Source of the DNA: Candidatus Villigracilaceae bacterium
GTDB lineage: Bacteria; Chloroflexota; Anaerolineae; Anaerolineales; Villigracilaceae
Assembly (NCBI GenBank): GCA_026645935.1
Contig: JAPKMP010000006.1
Coordinates: 62,001 to 126,000, forward strand
DNA length: 64,000 bases
Direction of reading: 5' to 3'
Numbering within the stretch: the first letter of the stretch is position 1; every line of letters begins with the position of its first letter. Below, piece by piece: positions 50,745-59,457 of the stretch. The notes beneath the pieces are model-generated. The model worked only from the letters and a program-made list of their open reading frames with translations, searched no databases and was not told the DNA's origin. The position numbers were made by a program, and so were the translations under genes.

Positions 50745-53709
50745 GGGGTTTCTCCTTGACGGATGGCTGTCTTCTATTTAAGAATAAACTGCGAATGACG
50801 ATTATGAACAGGGTCGCAAGTGAGAGAACATAGGTGATGAATGTAATCACTTGCAGGGCGCCAATTCCCGCTTTTGTGATCCAGGCGCGGACCTTCGCCG
50901 TGAGGGTCGGCTCGATGATTTCAGCAACAGGCGGGTTTGCAAGCGCAGGATGAAGCGCATGGATGACTGAAGCCACCACTGGGATGGGATTTGCGTCACC
51001 TGTGAGAGCGATCATCTCCCCGGCTCTTACTTGGACCTGGGCCTGATCGGCAAGACCTGTGACCTTTGCCTCCCCTTCGCGGATGTACAACCAACCTGTC
51101 CCTGTAGCGGGAACTTCTAACGCGAAACTACCGTTGGTAATTTCGATATCCATGTTAGGTAGATGAACATTCAACGTGTCGATGGATGTCTCGCTTTTCC
51201 CCCACAACCATCCGTAATCCATATTGAATTCGAGCCCGGCAACTGTGGCATTCGTCTCGGGCGGCAGGATGACCCAGCCGTCGTTCCAATCAATGAACTG
51301 TGTCTCGGGGCGGGGTTTGAGTTGAAAATCCAAAAGCGAAGGGTCGTCGGAGATGCTTTTAGGCATGGCGTAATACCCTGGGGCAAAGGCGGTGACGTAA
51401 CCGACTCCAGATGGGAGGTTTGAGATCAGAAACTTGCCGGAAGACGGGTCCGCGGCTTGGATGATTTCCCCATCACCCACATCCACCCACGCGAACGGCA
51501 GAAAGTCGTTCTCTTCGCTTGTAATCGTGCCTGATAAAGGTTTGGATTCGATTGGTGAGAACTCGACATTTGCTTTTGGATTCTCAAACAGATCGACGTA
51601 TTCAGAAGGCAAAGATAGGTTTTGATCCGTCAGAGCGATGACATCGGCGGTCAGCAGGTATTGCCCAACCGGAACATCTCCGAATGTAAATTTGCCCTGT
51701 GTCGATGAAACCTGGTACAGCGGACCCGCGGGCAGTTGTAATGCCCAAAGCTTCATTACATCGGTCGATTCGATCCCGCCTTCGATCCGTCCTTTGACAG
51801 CATGGGCGGTTAAAGTAACGGCAGGCACTTGTCCCGCGTGCGGGTCGAGAGTCAACTGTGTTGTTCCCGGGCTGACGTATAAAACTCCATTCAGAATCTG
51901 CGGCGGCAGGGTCAGGTCATAGACTGTAGGCGCTTGCGAGAGTTGTTCCAGCTCCAGGGTCGCAATCCCATTTGTGCTCGATACACCGCCGCTGAATCGA
52001 TCACGCCATTCATAAAGGATGGTCGAAGCTTCGACTGTCAGCCCAGCCAGGGGTTCGTTCGTTGTATCGTCCAGCACCTTTACAGGAATTTCCACATTTT
52101 GGCTGGCATCCACACGCGCCCAGCGCGAATCTGTGGCGGTTTGCCCGCCCGGCGATATGGCGGTGACAACGAAGTTCACCGTTCCGATGGGTATGCCCGC
52201 CTGCGCAAGAGAATCATCGTGGCATTGCGTGCATTGCCGGGTGGCAGGTTTGGATGAATACGCCGGGGGAGCGTCGATATTAATGGCGACGTTGAATGTA
52301 AAATCGCCGTTCGCCGTTGGGCTGGTTTCGAGAGATTGAGTGACTTCACCGTTCGAAATAATATCGAGCCGGACTTTGACATTTGTGATTCCTGCCGGGT
52401 CTTTGGAATATACCCTGCCGCTGATGATCTCTGGCGCCAGCGAGTAGCCTATCACGTAGAATGTTTCGCCGTTACCGGGTGAGGCAAGTACGATGGCAAT
52501 GTTGTCGTTGTTGACGGGAACGCCAGAGACATCATATACCGCGTTGTATGTGATCGGCGTGCTTTCCACAAGCGAGGACCGCGGAAAAGCCGTACACCAT
52601 GAGAGACCGATCCCGCCTGTATGACAGGCTTCGCAACTCAAGTCGATGACGCGAGCCGGTTCGTTCTGTCCGCGCCGGTGGTGGCATTGGCGGCAATCCG
52701 ATTGCACGTCGGGGACGGGTGAATCGGGGAAAACTGTCAAGTCGTTCAAATCCCACAAGCGCACGGTATTGTCCCCTCCGCCCGAGGCGAGGGTCTTTCC
52801 ATCCGGCGAGAAGGCAACCGCGTAAACAAAATCTTCATGCCCTTGTAAGGCTTTCAACTCGCTTCCATCGCGGACGTTCCACAACCGCACCGTCTGGTCA
52901 ACCGAACCAGTTGCGATGGTCTGACCGTCCGGCGAGAAGGCGATACCAAGTATGCTGGATTTGTGTCCTTCTAACACGCGAGACAGACTCCCGTCCGAGA
53001 CCTCCCACAAGTGGATGGTTCTGTCGAAGCCGCATGAAGCGAGGATTTCTCCATCGGGTGAAAAGGCGAGACAGCGGGGCCAGTCGGTGTGCCCGGCAAG
53101 CGTGTAAAGCAATTCACCGTTCGAGACCCTCCACACGCGGATGCTGTTATCTGAAAGCCCGCCCGCGACCAGGGAGCCATTGGGGGAGAGCGCCGTTATA
53201 CGGATACCCGTTGCTTCGTTGATGGCGAGCGTCAATTCGCCGGTGTTGACATTCCAAATGCGGATCGTATCGTCGTCGGAGGCGGCAGATAGCAGGGAGC
53301 CATCGCGCGAGAGGGAGAGGCTCCGTACCCAGCCGTTTGGTTCTGTAAATGAGTCTGAAATTCGAAGCGTTGAAATGTCCCAGAACTTTATTGTATTATC
53401 GAATAGCCCTGCCGCTAGCAGGTTCGTTTGGGGCAGGAAGAGCAGGCTACGCGCCCAAACGCCGGTTTGAATAAATTCCGGCTGTGAAAATTGCACGGTA
53501 TCGAAGAGATAGATTCCGGAAGTCCCCCCGACTGCAAGATGTTTCCCGTCTGATGAAAATGCGAGGGTGTGGGCTCGTTCGTATCCGCTGGGAGAAAGCT
53601 CCAGAACCCGAACCAGATTCCTGGTCTGCGCGGAAGCAGGGCTGAAAGCCGTCAAAAGGATGGTGGAGAACAATAAGATAAGAAGCAGCAGGTTGTTTTT
53701 TGATTTCAT
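50722..53709 (-). CDS. Secreted WD40 beta-propeller protein with three CxxCH haem motifs
   Basis: This is a 995-aa protein. A signal peptide (residues 1-27) is followed by seven WD40 repeats (about 42-320), one complete beta-propeller. CRQCH (339-343), CEACH (359-363) and CTQCH (493-497) are covalent haem sites. Three carboxypeptidase-regulatory-like beta domains follow (~430-850), then a FecR-like segment (YIREGEAKVTGLA), and a C-terminal membrane helix (~945-975) with a short basic tail. It is predicted to be anchored outside the membrane. It may pass electrons or scaffold the reductase. I know no characterised protein with this combination. Confidence 0.85.
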   Translation of the reverse strand: MKSKNNLLLLILLFSTILLTAFSPASAQTRNLVRVLELSPSGYERAHTLAFSSDGKHLAVGGTSGIYLFDTVQFSQPEFIQTGVWARSLLFLPQTNLLAAGLFDNTIKFWDISTLRISDSFTEPNGWVRSLSLSRDGSLLSAASDDDTIRIWNVNTGELTLAINEATGIRITALSPNGSLVAGGLSDNSIRVWRVSNGELLYTLAGHTDWPRCLAFSPDGEILASCGFDRTIHLWEVSDGSLSRVLEGHKSSILGIAFSPDGQTIATGSVDQTVRLWNVRDGSELKALQGHEDFVYAVAFSPDGKTLASGGGDNTVRLWDLNDLTVFPDSPVPDVQSDCRQCHHRRGQNEPARVIDLSCEACHTGGIGLSWCTAFPRSSLVESTPITYNAVYDVSGVPVNNDNIAIVLASPGNGETFYVIGYSLAPEIISGRVYSKDPAGITNVKVRLDIISNGEVTQSLETSPTANGDFTFNVAINIDAPPAYSSKPATRQCTQCHDDSLAQAGIPIGTVNFVVTAISPGGQTATDSRWARVDASQNVEIPVKVLDDTTNEPLAGLTVEASTILYEWRDRFSGGVSSTNGIATLELEQLSQAPTVYDLTLPPQILNGVLYVSPGTTQLTLDPHAGQVPAVTLTAHAVKGRIEGGIESTDVMKLWALQLPAGPLYQVSSTQGKFTFGDVPVGQYLLTADVIALTDQNLSLPSEYVDLFENPKANVEFSPIESKPLSGTITSEENDFLPFAWVDVGDGEIIQAADPSSGKFLISNLPSGVGYVTAFAPGYYAMPKSISDDPSLLDFQLKPRPETQFIDWNDGWVILPPETNATVAGLEFNMDYGWLWGKSETSIDTLNVHLPNMDIEITNGSFALEVPATGTGWLYIREGEAKVTGLADQAQVQVRAGEMIALTGDANPIPVVASVIHALHPALANPPVAEIIEPTLTAKVRAWITKAGIGALQVITFITYVLSLATLFIIVIRSLFLNRRQPSVKEKPHAGNRDE

Positions 53710-53714
53710 GTATT

Positions 53715-53748
53715 GAATAAAATGGGGGTGAGCTTTCGCCCACCCCCA
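53715..53748 (-). terminator. Intrinsic terminator-like hairpin between DmsC-like and WD40-haem genes
   Basis: On the minus strand TGGGGGTGGGC-GAAA-GCTCACCCCCA (one G-T pair) is followed by TTTTATT. It lies between the stop of the anchor gene (53772) and the start of the WD40-haem gene (53709). It likely reduces read-through so that the accessory genes are expressed below the reductase genes. Confidence 0.75.
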
Positions 53749-53771
53749 AAAAGAGGCGTTCCTATGCCGGT

Positions 53772-54668
53772 TCAGAGACCGATGCGATAGTGCGTGGCAT
53801 AGAAGATGAAACGTCCCATCGCTTCGCCGATCAGCGCAAGAGCGAAGGCGCTGTAGGCGAGGGTCGCCAGGGTTTGCTCCTTATCAGCGACGGCTGCGTT
53901 GCGGTAGAGGTACGCCGCCAGCACACCGGCGCCAACAAAGAGAGTCAACAGGCGCAGGAAGAACACGAAACCATAGAGGCCGATCATCATGTTCAGGGAT
54001 TGCAGTGCCGCGCCACCCTGTGTGGCAAGATATGCCAGATAGAGCGGAAGGACGACAAACTCGATGCCCAGAAGCACGATGGCACTGATGGCGAGTCCTT
54101 GAAGGACGTTGTTGACGATAGGCGTCTCCGTTTTCTTGAGCCCGGCATGTCCCATGACGAGCGCGGCGGCCATTCCGAGCGAACCGATCAGCAAACTGCC
54201 AACGATGAAGGTGACGGGTGTGGCAAGCGTGTTCCATGCCGGCTGGGTGGCGATCATGTACACCATGCCCATGGCGTAGATGTAGGCGAGGGCGAGCAGG
54301 GCGGTGATCCAGCCAATGGCGGTGCGCAGGCTTTCGCTTCCAACTTTGCGCCATTGCAGGTAGGTGTATAGCGCGGCGAAGATCACGAATGCCACGGCAA
54401 TGACCACTTCACGGCTCAGCCAGGAATAACCGATGTTTGGCACGGCGCGGGCGATGTTCAATGGGCTGCCGAGATGGAAGAGAGAGGCAAGCAAAGCCAG
54501 AGCCATGAGCGGCACGACGAGGAAGAGCGGACGATTGGTAAGGCGGTCTGCAAGATCGCCTCCCGCCCGGGCAAGATAAGCGCGCACGATCATCAACACG
54601 ATCATCAAACCGGCGGCAGTCTGCCCGAGGATAGTGAAGGCTAGCAAAGCCCATTCGCGAGTGTCCAT
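53772..54668 (-). CDS. DMSO reductase membrane anchor subunit (DmsC-like)
   Basis: This is a 298-aa membrane protein with eight helices of the DmsC family. It starts MDTREWALLAFTILGQTAAG, and carries SLFHLGSPLNIARAVPNIGYSWLSREV, the conserved quinol-site region, and the C-terminal IGEAMGRFIFYATHYRIGL. It should oxidise menaquinol and pass electrons to the Fe-S subunit. It is encoded directly after that subunit. A second anchor lies at 59458-60378. Confidence 0.92.
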   Translation of the reverse strand: MDTREWALLAFTILGQTAAGLMIVLMIVRAYLARAGGDLADRLTNRPLFLVVPLMALALLASLFHLGSPLNIARAVPNIGYSWLSREVVIAVAFVIFAALYTYLQWRKVGSESLRTAIGWITALLALAYIYAMGMVYMIATQPAWNTLATPVTFIVGSLLIGSLGMAAALVMGHAGLKKTETPIVNNVLQGLAISAIVLLGIEFVVLPLYLAYLATQGGAALQSLNMMIGLYGFVFFLRLLTLFVGAGVLAAYLYRNAAVADKEQTLATLAYSAFALALIGEAMGRFIFYATHYRIGL

Positions 54669-54669
54669 T

Positions 54670-55290
54670 TTAGAGCTCCTCCAGGTTCATCAGACGTCCA
54701 TCGCCGGAGCGGGACGACTTGGTGATCTTGTTTGGTTTGTAGACCACGGCGGGCTCGGTAATGGCTGGGTCGGGCAGGGGGGCCGGGTCTGCAAACGTGC
54801 CGTATTTTTCCCTGATCTCGTCCAATGGACCAAAGTCCATGGCGCGGTAGGGGCAGGATTCCACGCAGGCAGGGCGTTCGCCCTTGTCTACGAGGTCTTG
54901 GCACATGTCGCACTTGGTCATCACGTTCAGTTCTTCGTTGAATTGCGGGGCGCCGTAGGGGCATGCCCATGAGCAGTAGCGGCAGCCGATGCACATATCG
55001 GCGTTGATGAGGACGATGCCGTCATTCCGTTTCGAGATTGCGCTCGTCGGGCAGACGTCCATGCAGATCGGTTTTTTGCAGTGCATGCATGCCGAAGACA
55101 CGGAATAGGTGTATACGCTGCTGGGGATCATTTGTCCATTCTGATCGACCCACTCACCGCCTTCATATTGGAAAACCTTGCGCCAGCGGACTCCCACGGG
55201 CAGGTTGCTCCTGTCTTTGCAGGCGATCTGGCAGGCTTTGCAGCCGGAACACTTGTTTATATCGACATAAAAAGCAAGTTGTTTAGCCAT
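54670..55290 (-). CDS. 4Fe-4S dicluster electron-transfer subunit (DmsB-like)
   Basis: This is a 206-aa four-cluster ferredoxin subunit. Cys groups occur in order: CSGCKACQIAC, CMHCKKPICMDVCP, CIGCRYCSWACPYGAP, CDMCQDLVDKGERPACVESCP. It relays electrons between the anchor and the molybdenum subunit. No signal peptide is present, as usual, because the protein is co-exported with its Tat partner. Confidence 0.95.
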   Translation of the reverse strand: MAKQLAFYVDINKCSGCKACQIACKDRSNLPVGVRWRKVFQYEGGEWVDQNGQMIPSSVYTYSVSSACMHCKKPICMDVCPTSAISKRNDGIVLINADMCIGCRYCSWACPYGAPQFNEELNVMTKCDMCQDLVDKGERPACVESCPYRAMDFGPLDEIREKYGTFADPAPLPDPAITEPAVVYKPNKITKSSRSGDGRLMNLEEL

Positions 55291-55302
55291 GGTTCATTCT
55301 CC

Positions 55303-57768
55303 TTATAACTTCTCGACCTGAACCAGGTTGGTGTGCGCCGTGAAGCCCTTTGCCATCGGGGTCGGGCGGTAGTTCGTGAGCGTGTTGCCACACCCGCGGG
55401 TATCCACACCATCGGCGTTCGGCGTGTAATGAGCGCCTTGAGGAATATTGGTCGTACCCGGGCGGATGCGGTTTGTCACGTAGGCGGGGATGTGAACGAC
55501 GCCGCGGTCGTTGTAGACCTTGACCATGTCACCGTTCTTGACGCCGCGTGCCTCCGCATCGAGCGTGTTGATCCAGATACATTGCGGATGCGCCTCGCGC
55601 AGGATGTCCACATTTTCGAAGGTCGAATGTGAACGCGCGACCCAGTGAGTCGTCATCATCATCAGCGGGTACTTTTCACGCAGCGGGTCGCTGACACCCT
55701 CCCATTCGGGGATGTAGGTCGGGATGGGCGGGATTTCCTCGTTCTTCAGGTTTGCCAGAACAGGGGAGTAGATTTCGATCTTGCCTGTTGCGGTGCCGAG
55801 GGGATTTGCCACTGGATCTGCCCGGAATGCTTCAAAACCAACGAAGGGTTTGCCGCCTTTGGTTTTATAGATCCCTTTTTCCTTGAACTCTTCCAAAGAT
55901 GGGAAGTCAGGCAGGCTGCTTTGCGCGCCGGCTACCATGTCCTTCATCCAATCATCACGGGTCAGGTGCCCATCACGGAAATCCTCCCCAAATCCAAGCC
56001 GGTCCGCAAGTTGTTCTGCAATCCAGACATCGTCTTTGGCTTCGAACATCGGCTCGATCACCTTGTGGTTGTACATCGCCCAGGCATGATTGCCCTTGAT
56101 GCCGTGGCCTTCGCCGGTGATGATGTTATCCACTTCGAAGCCAGTGGTGCCGGGCAGGATGATATCCGAGTACATGGTACTTGGGGTCATGCCCACTTCC
56201 ACCGTGACGATCATTTCCAGTTTGGAGTCGTCCTCGAGCACCTTGCGGGTGTAGTTAACGTCTGCATGCTGATTGATGATGCAGTTGCCACCGTGATTCC
56301 ACATGAACTTCATGTTGGATTTCAGGCGCAGATTTTTATTTTCCTGTGCGGTTGTCGTGTCACCGGCGGTCGCGCTCCAACCGGTGCTCGCTCCGCGGAT
56401 GTAGTCCTTCTCAACGGTCATATCCGTGCCGCGCGTGACGAAATCGGGCCACATAAAGCACGGGATGGAGACCTGAACCGGGTTCGGGGGAACCGGAATC
56501 CCGCCCATCGGGCAGTATCCGCCGCCGGGGAGTTGTCCCGTATTGCCGCCGGGGATGCCAAAGTTGCCGGTCATTGCGGCGAGGATCGGAACAGCGCGGA
56601 CGAATTGTTCGCCGTAGGCGCGCCTTTGCGGACCCCAGCACTGGATGATTGCGCAAGGTTTGATGGACGCGATTTCCCGCGCCAGATTCGCGATGCGTTC
56701 GGCAGGTATGCCGGTAATGACAGCTGCCCATTCGGGGGTCTTTTCAACCTTGTCGTATCCTTTGCCCATGATGTATGCCATATAAGACGAGTTGCGCGGC
56801 GCGCCTTCAGGCAGGGTGTTTTCATCGAAACCGGCAGTGTGGGTGGCCATGAATTCCTTGTCGTACAGGTTTTCCTTGACCATTACATACGCCATGGCGG
56901 CGATGAGAGCCACATCGGTTCCGGGGTTGATCGGGATCCATTCCGCCTGTGTCGCAGCGACTGTTTCCGTCATGATCGGGTCTACGACGATGAATTTAGT
57001 ACCCTGTTCGGCTGCTTTCATATACCAGTACCCGCCGTTATCACCACCAGCGCGAGTAACAAGCGAGTTGTCACCAAGTAGAAGTACCAGTTTAGAGTTG
57101 ACGATGTCGTCGGCTGAATTTCCAACGTAACCCCCTGTGATATAAGGCATGGCAACACCGTAAGCGGCTTCGCTGTAGGTTCCATAGTAGCCGACGTAAC
57201 CGCCGAACATGCTTAACATTCGCTGGATGATGGAAGAACCATCGGGACCATTCCAGGTAACACCCCACGCATAATTGAAGTAGAATGCCTCATTTCCGTA
57301 GGTATCCTTGATGCGTTTCATTTCACTGGCAATGGTATCCAGGGCTTCTTCCCAACTAATGCGTTCGAATTTGCCTTCGCCTCGTTTGCCCACTCTCTTC
57401 AGGGGGTATTTGAGTCTGTCAGGAGCGTACACGCGCCTGATCTGCGCGCGCCCGCGCAAGCAGGGGATCGCGCGTGGAGATTCAGGCGTCTCTTCCTCCA
57501 CCGGCGTGGGGTCGGGGACGATGCGTAGGAGTGTGCCATCCTTGACCTTGGTGGCCAGAATACAACGGCCGCCGCAGTTGTGATAGCACCCTACTGTCAG
57601 GGTTTGTTCCTCACCAGCCGCCGCAGCGCCCTCAATAGCCTTGAGGCCGTAATCGACACCGCCCGCAAGCGCGGCTGTCCCGCCGATGGCGGCGCTCCAT
57701 TTAAGGAAACTGCGCCGGGTCATCACAGTGTCGTTCAGGGCTTTGGTGAGGAAATTATTTTGTGTCAT
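55303..57768 (-). CDS. Molybdopterin oxidoreductase, DMSO reductase family catalytic subunit (DmsA-like)
   Basis: This is an 821-aa catalytic subunit with a twin-arginine signal (TRRSFLKW, Arg18-19). The FS0 cluster motif is Cys61-x3-Cys65-x3-Cys69-x33-Cys103, and the molybdenum ligand region YYGTYS (Ser199) indicates serine coordination as in DmsA and TorA. The pterin-binding segments, including WNHGGNCIINQHADVN and the C-terminal NRIRPGTTNIPQGAHY, are present. It reduces an oxygen-atom donor, such as an S- or N-oxide or an oxyanion. The substrate cannot be fixed by eye. It is encoded with DmsB and DmsC homologues, cytochrome, TorD and Tat genes. Confidence 0.93.
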   Translation of the reverse strand: MTQNNFLTKALNDTVMTRRSFLKWSAAIGGTAALAGGVDYGLKAIEGAAAAGEEQTLTVGCYHNCGGRCILATKVKDGTLLRIVPDPTPVEEETPESPRAIPCLRGRAQIRRVYAPDRLKYPLKRVGKRGEGKFERISWEEALDTIASEMKRIKDTYGNEAFYFNYAWGVTWNGPDGSSIIQRMLSMFGGYVGYYGTYSEAAYGVAMPYITGGYVGNSADDIVNSKLVLLLGDNSLVTRAGGDNGGYWYMKAAEQGTKFIVVDPIMTETVAATQAEWIPINPGTDVALIAAMAYVMVKENLYDKEFMATHTAGFDENTLPEGAPRNSSYMAYIMGKGYDKVEKTPEWAAVITGIPAERIANLAREIASIKPCAIIQCWGPQRRAYGEQFVRAVPILAAMTGNFGIPGGNTGQLPGGGYCPMGGIPVPPNPVQVSIPCFMWPDFVTRGTDMTVEKDYIRGASTGWSATAGDTTTAQENKNLRLKSNMKFMWNHGGNCIINQHADVNYTRKVLEDDSKLEMIVTVEVGMTPSTMYSDIILPGTTGFEVDNIITGEGHGIKGNHAWAMYNHKVIEPMFEAKDDVWIAEQLADRLGFGEDFRDGHLTRDDWMKDMVAGAQSSLPDFPSLEEFKEKGIYKTKGGKPFVGFEAFRADPVANPLGTATGKIEIYSPVLANLKNEEIPPIPTYIPEWEGVSDPLREKYPLMMMTTHWVARSHSTFENVDILREAHPQCIWINTLDAEARGVKNGDMVKVYNDRGVVHIPAYVTNRIRPGTTNIPQGAHYTPNADGVDTRGCGNTLTNYRPTPMAKGFTAHTNLVQVEKL

Positions 57769-57974
57769 TGCTTTCCTCCGTTACAAATTGAAAGGTCGAT
57801 ATGGGTTGGAAATGGGACACGCCCGAAATATGGGCGCAAGGGAAATTGAATTTTTCAATATGCACACTCCTGATGATGGGATATATGGCGTCGAATGCCG
57901 GTTTTGTGTCTTCATCCATCATCAGGATACCATCCTGGTTTTTTGTCATCATCCCACCTTTGAGCGCTCTTTAC

Positions 57975-57990
57975 TCACCCTTAAGGGTGA
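57975..57990. promoter_or_regulatory. Palindrome TCACCCTTAAGGGTGA upstream of the DmsA-like gene
   Basis: A perfect 16-bp palindrome arranged 7-2-7 (TCACCCT-TA-AGGGTGA). It overlaps the stop codon of the cytochrome gene and lies 207 bp upstream of the DmsA-like start. NarL-type regulators bind two inverted heptamers (TACYYMT-like) spaced by 2 bp. It is a candidate site for the response regulator encoded next door, although the heptamer is not a perfect match. Confidence 0.45.
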
Positions 57991-58772
57991 TTCGGTAATT
58001 GGTCGAATTCAAGCCCGCTGACCTGGCTCAACCCCCAGGGATTGTTTTCGAAATGACAGCGGGAACAATCGACCTCGCTTTGCAGGTCGTGCGAAAAAGG
58101 CAATTCGCTGCCATCTTCGTGCAAGAGAACCCAGCGGCCGTTTTCCAAAGAGGGACCCGCTTTCACCGGGCTGCCACCATGACAGGCTTCGCAAGCTACA
58201 AACGCGTGGGCAGGTCCATGGATTGAACGGGTGGTTTGCGCCACCGCTGTTGCCATCGAATGACAATTCCCACCGCCGCAAAAGGATGAACCGTTCGTAG
58301 GGTGACCGTTGGTAGGAGTGGCGGGCAAATCGTAAAATACAGTGGGGATGTTCGAATGACAACCTGAATCTGTGCAGGAAACTTTGGCGACATGGGGATC
58401 GTGACAATCGCCGCAGGAAAAATCGGGATGGGCGCTTCCAAAGGATGGAACTTGGTGGCACCGACTGCAAATGGGATCTTCGCCCAAGCCTGCCTCATTC
58501 TGACCTTTTTGCGGTTTGCCGTGCTGAAGCTCATCCATCACGATCCCATTCTCCACCGAATGGCAATTCTCGCAACCAACAGGGTCCGCTGCCAAAGCAT
58601 GAGGACTTTTCTCCCAGATATCGGTGATTTCATATTGCCGCTCAGGGATCTGCGGAGTGGACGTTGGAGTGGGTCGAGGTGTATCGGTTGGGCTGGGCGT
58701 TGGAATTGGCTGAACATTCCAGCAGGACACAATGAACACCAAGTTCAAGTAAATTGGCAGATATTTCTTCAT
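57981..58772 (-). CDS. Multihaem c-type cytochrome lipoprotein
   Basis: This is a 263-aa secreted protein. It has a short signal and probable lipobox (LVFIVSC, Cys17), a Pro/Thr-rich linker to residue 40, then haem motifs CENCH, CSRCH, CGDCH, CEACH and CSRCH, plus unusual CTDSGCH (CX3CH) and CGGGNCH (CX4CH). Seven haems are possible, with several extra His as distal ligands. It would transfer electrons at the outer face of the membrane. It precedes the DmsA-like gene and follows the response regulator gene. Confidence 0.87.
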   Translation of the reverse strand: MKKYLPIYLNLVFIVSCWNVQPIPTPSPTDTPRPTPTSTPQIPERQYEITDIWEKSPHALAADPVGCENCHSVENGIVMDELQHGKPQKGQNEAGLGEDPICSRCHQVPSFGSAHPDFSCGDCHDPHVAKVSCTDSGCHSNIPTVFYDLPATPTNGHPTNGSSFCGGGNCHSMATAVAQTTRSIHGPAHAFVACEACHGGSPVKAGPSLENGRWVLLHEDGSELPFSHDLQSEVDCSRCHFENNPWGLSQVSGLEFDQLPNHP

Positions 58773-58783
58773 TTGTATCGATG

Positions 58784-59440
58784 CTAACTGTCGCGCGGCG
58801 AGACCAACCCATGCTTCAAAGCATAGGTGGCAGCCTGGGTGCGGTTTTCCAAATGTAATTTCTCGAGAATATTCTTGATATGACTCTTGACCGTATTGAC
58901 GGAGATCGTCAGTTTGTCGGCGATCTCCTGGTTGCTGGCGCCGCTTGCCACCAGACGCAGGACGAATAACTCCCGCTCGGTAAGGGATTGCTCGCCCTTG
59001 TCTTCATCTGCCATCCGGTTCGCCACGCTTTTGAGCAATTTCGACGCCATGGCGCGAGTCATGGCTGGCTCGCCGTGAGTTACGCCGTGCAGGAGGTCGA
59101 ACAATTCGTTCGCATCGAGGCTTTTCAATAAATATCCCGCCACGCCGATCTGAGCCGCTTCATATAAGTGTCCGTCCCGTTCGGAGGATGTAAGCATCAC
59201 CACGGCAATATGCGGGAAACGCTGTCGAATCTCCTTTGCCGCCTGAAGTCCGTCGGTCTGTGGCATGTAAATATCGAGAAGGATCACATCCGGGTTGAGT
59301 TTTTCAGCCAACAGAATGGCTTCCTCACCCGTTTCAGCCTCGCCGATGACCTCGACCAGGTCCTCCCGGGTTTTCATCAAGCCGATCAACCCCTGGCGGA
59401 ACAGTTTGTGGTCGTCTGCTATCAAAACTTTGATCGTCAT
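58784..59440 (-). CDS. NarL/FixJ family response regulator
   Basis: This is a 218-aa response regulator. The receiver domain has DD (residues 9-10), the phosphoacceptor Asp56 (VILLDIYMP), a Thr/Ser in MLTSS and the Lys in YLLKSLD. The C-terminal LuxR HTH is LTERELFVLRLVASGASNQE and following. The cognate kinase is encoded by the gene at 60375-62426, separated by the anchor gene. It probably activates the reductase operon in response to the electron acceptor or redox state. Confidence 0.95.
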   Translation of the reverse strand: MTIKVLIADDHKLFRQGLIGLMKTREDLVEVIGEAETGEEAILLAEKLNPDVILLDIYMPQTDGLQAAKEIRQRFPHIAVVMLTSSERDGHLYEAAQIGVAGYLLKSLDANELFDLLHGVTHGEPAMTRAMASKLLKSVANRMADEDKGEQSLTERELFVLRLVASGASNQEIADKLTISVNTVKSHIKNILEKLHLENRTQAATYALKHGLVSPRDS

Positions 59441-59457
59441 CCTTTCACCATATCTTT

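Noticed and set aside
55645-57081. Long plus-strand open frame (478 codons) opposite the DmsA-like gene
   Set aside because: It is a shadow frame: its residues mirror the codon bias of the DmsA-like gene, with no family motif and no start signal.
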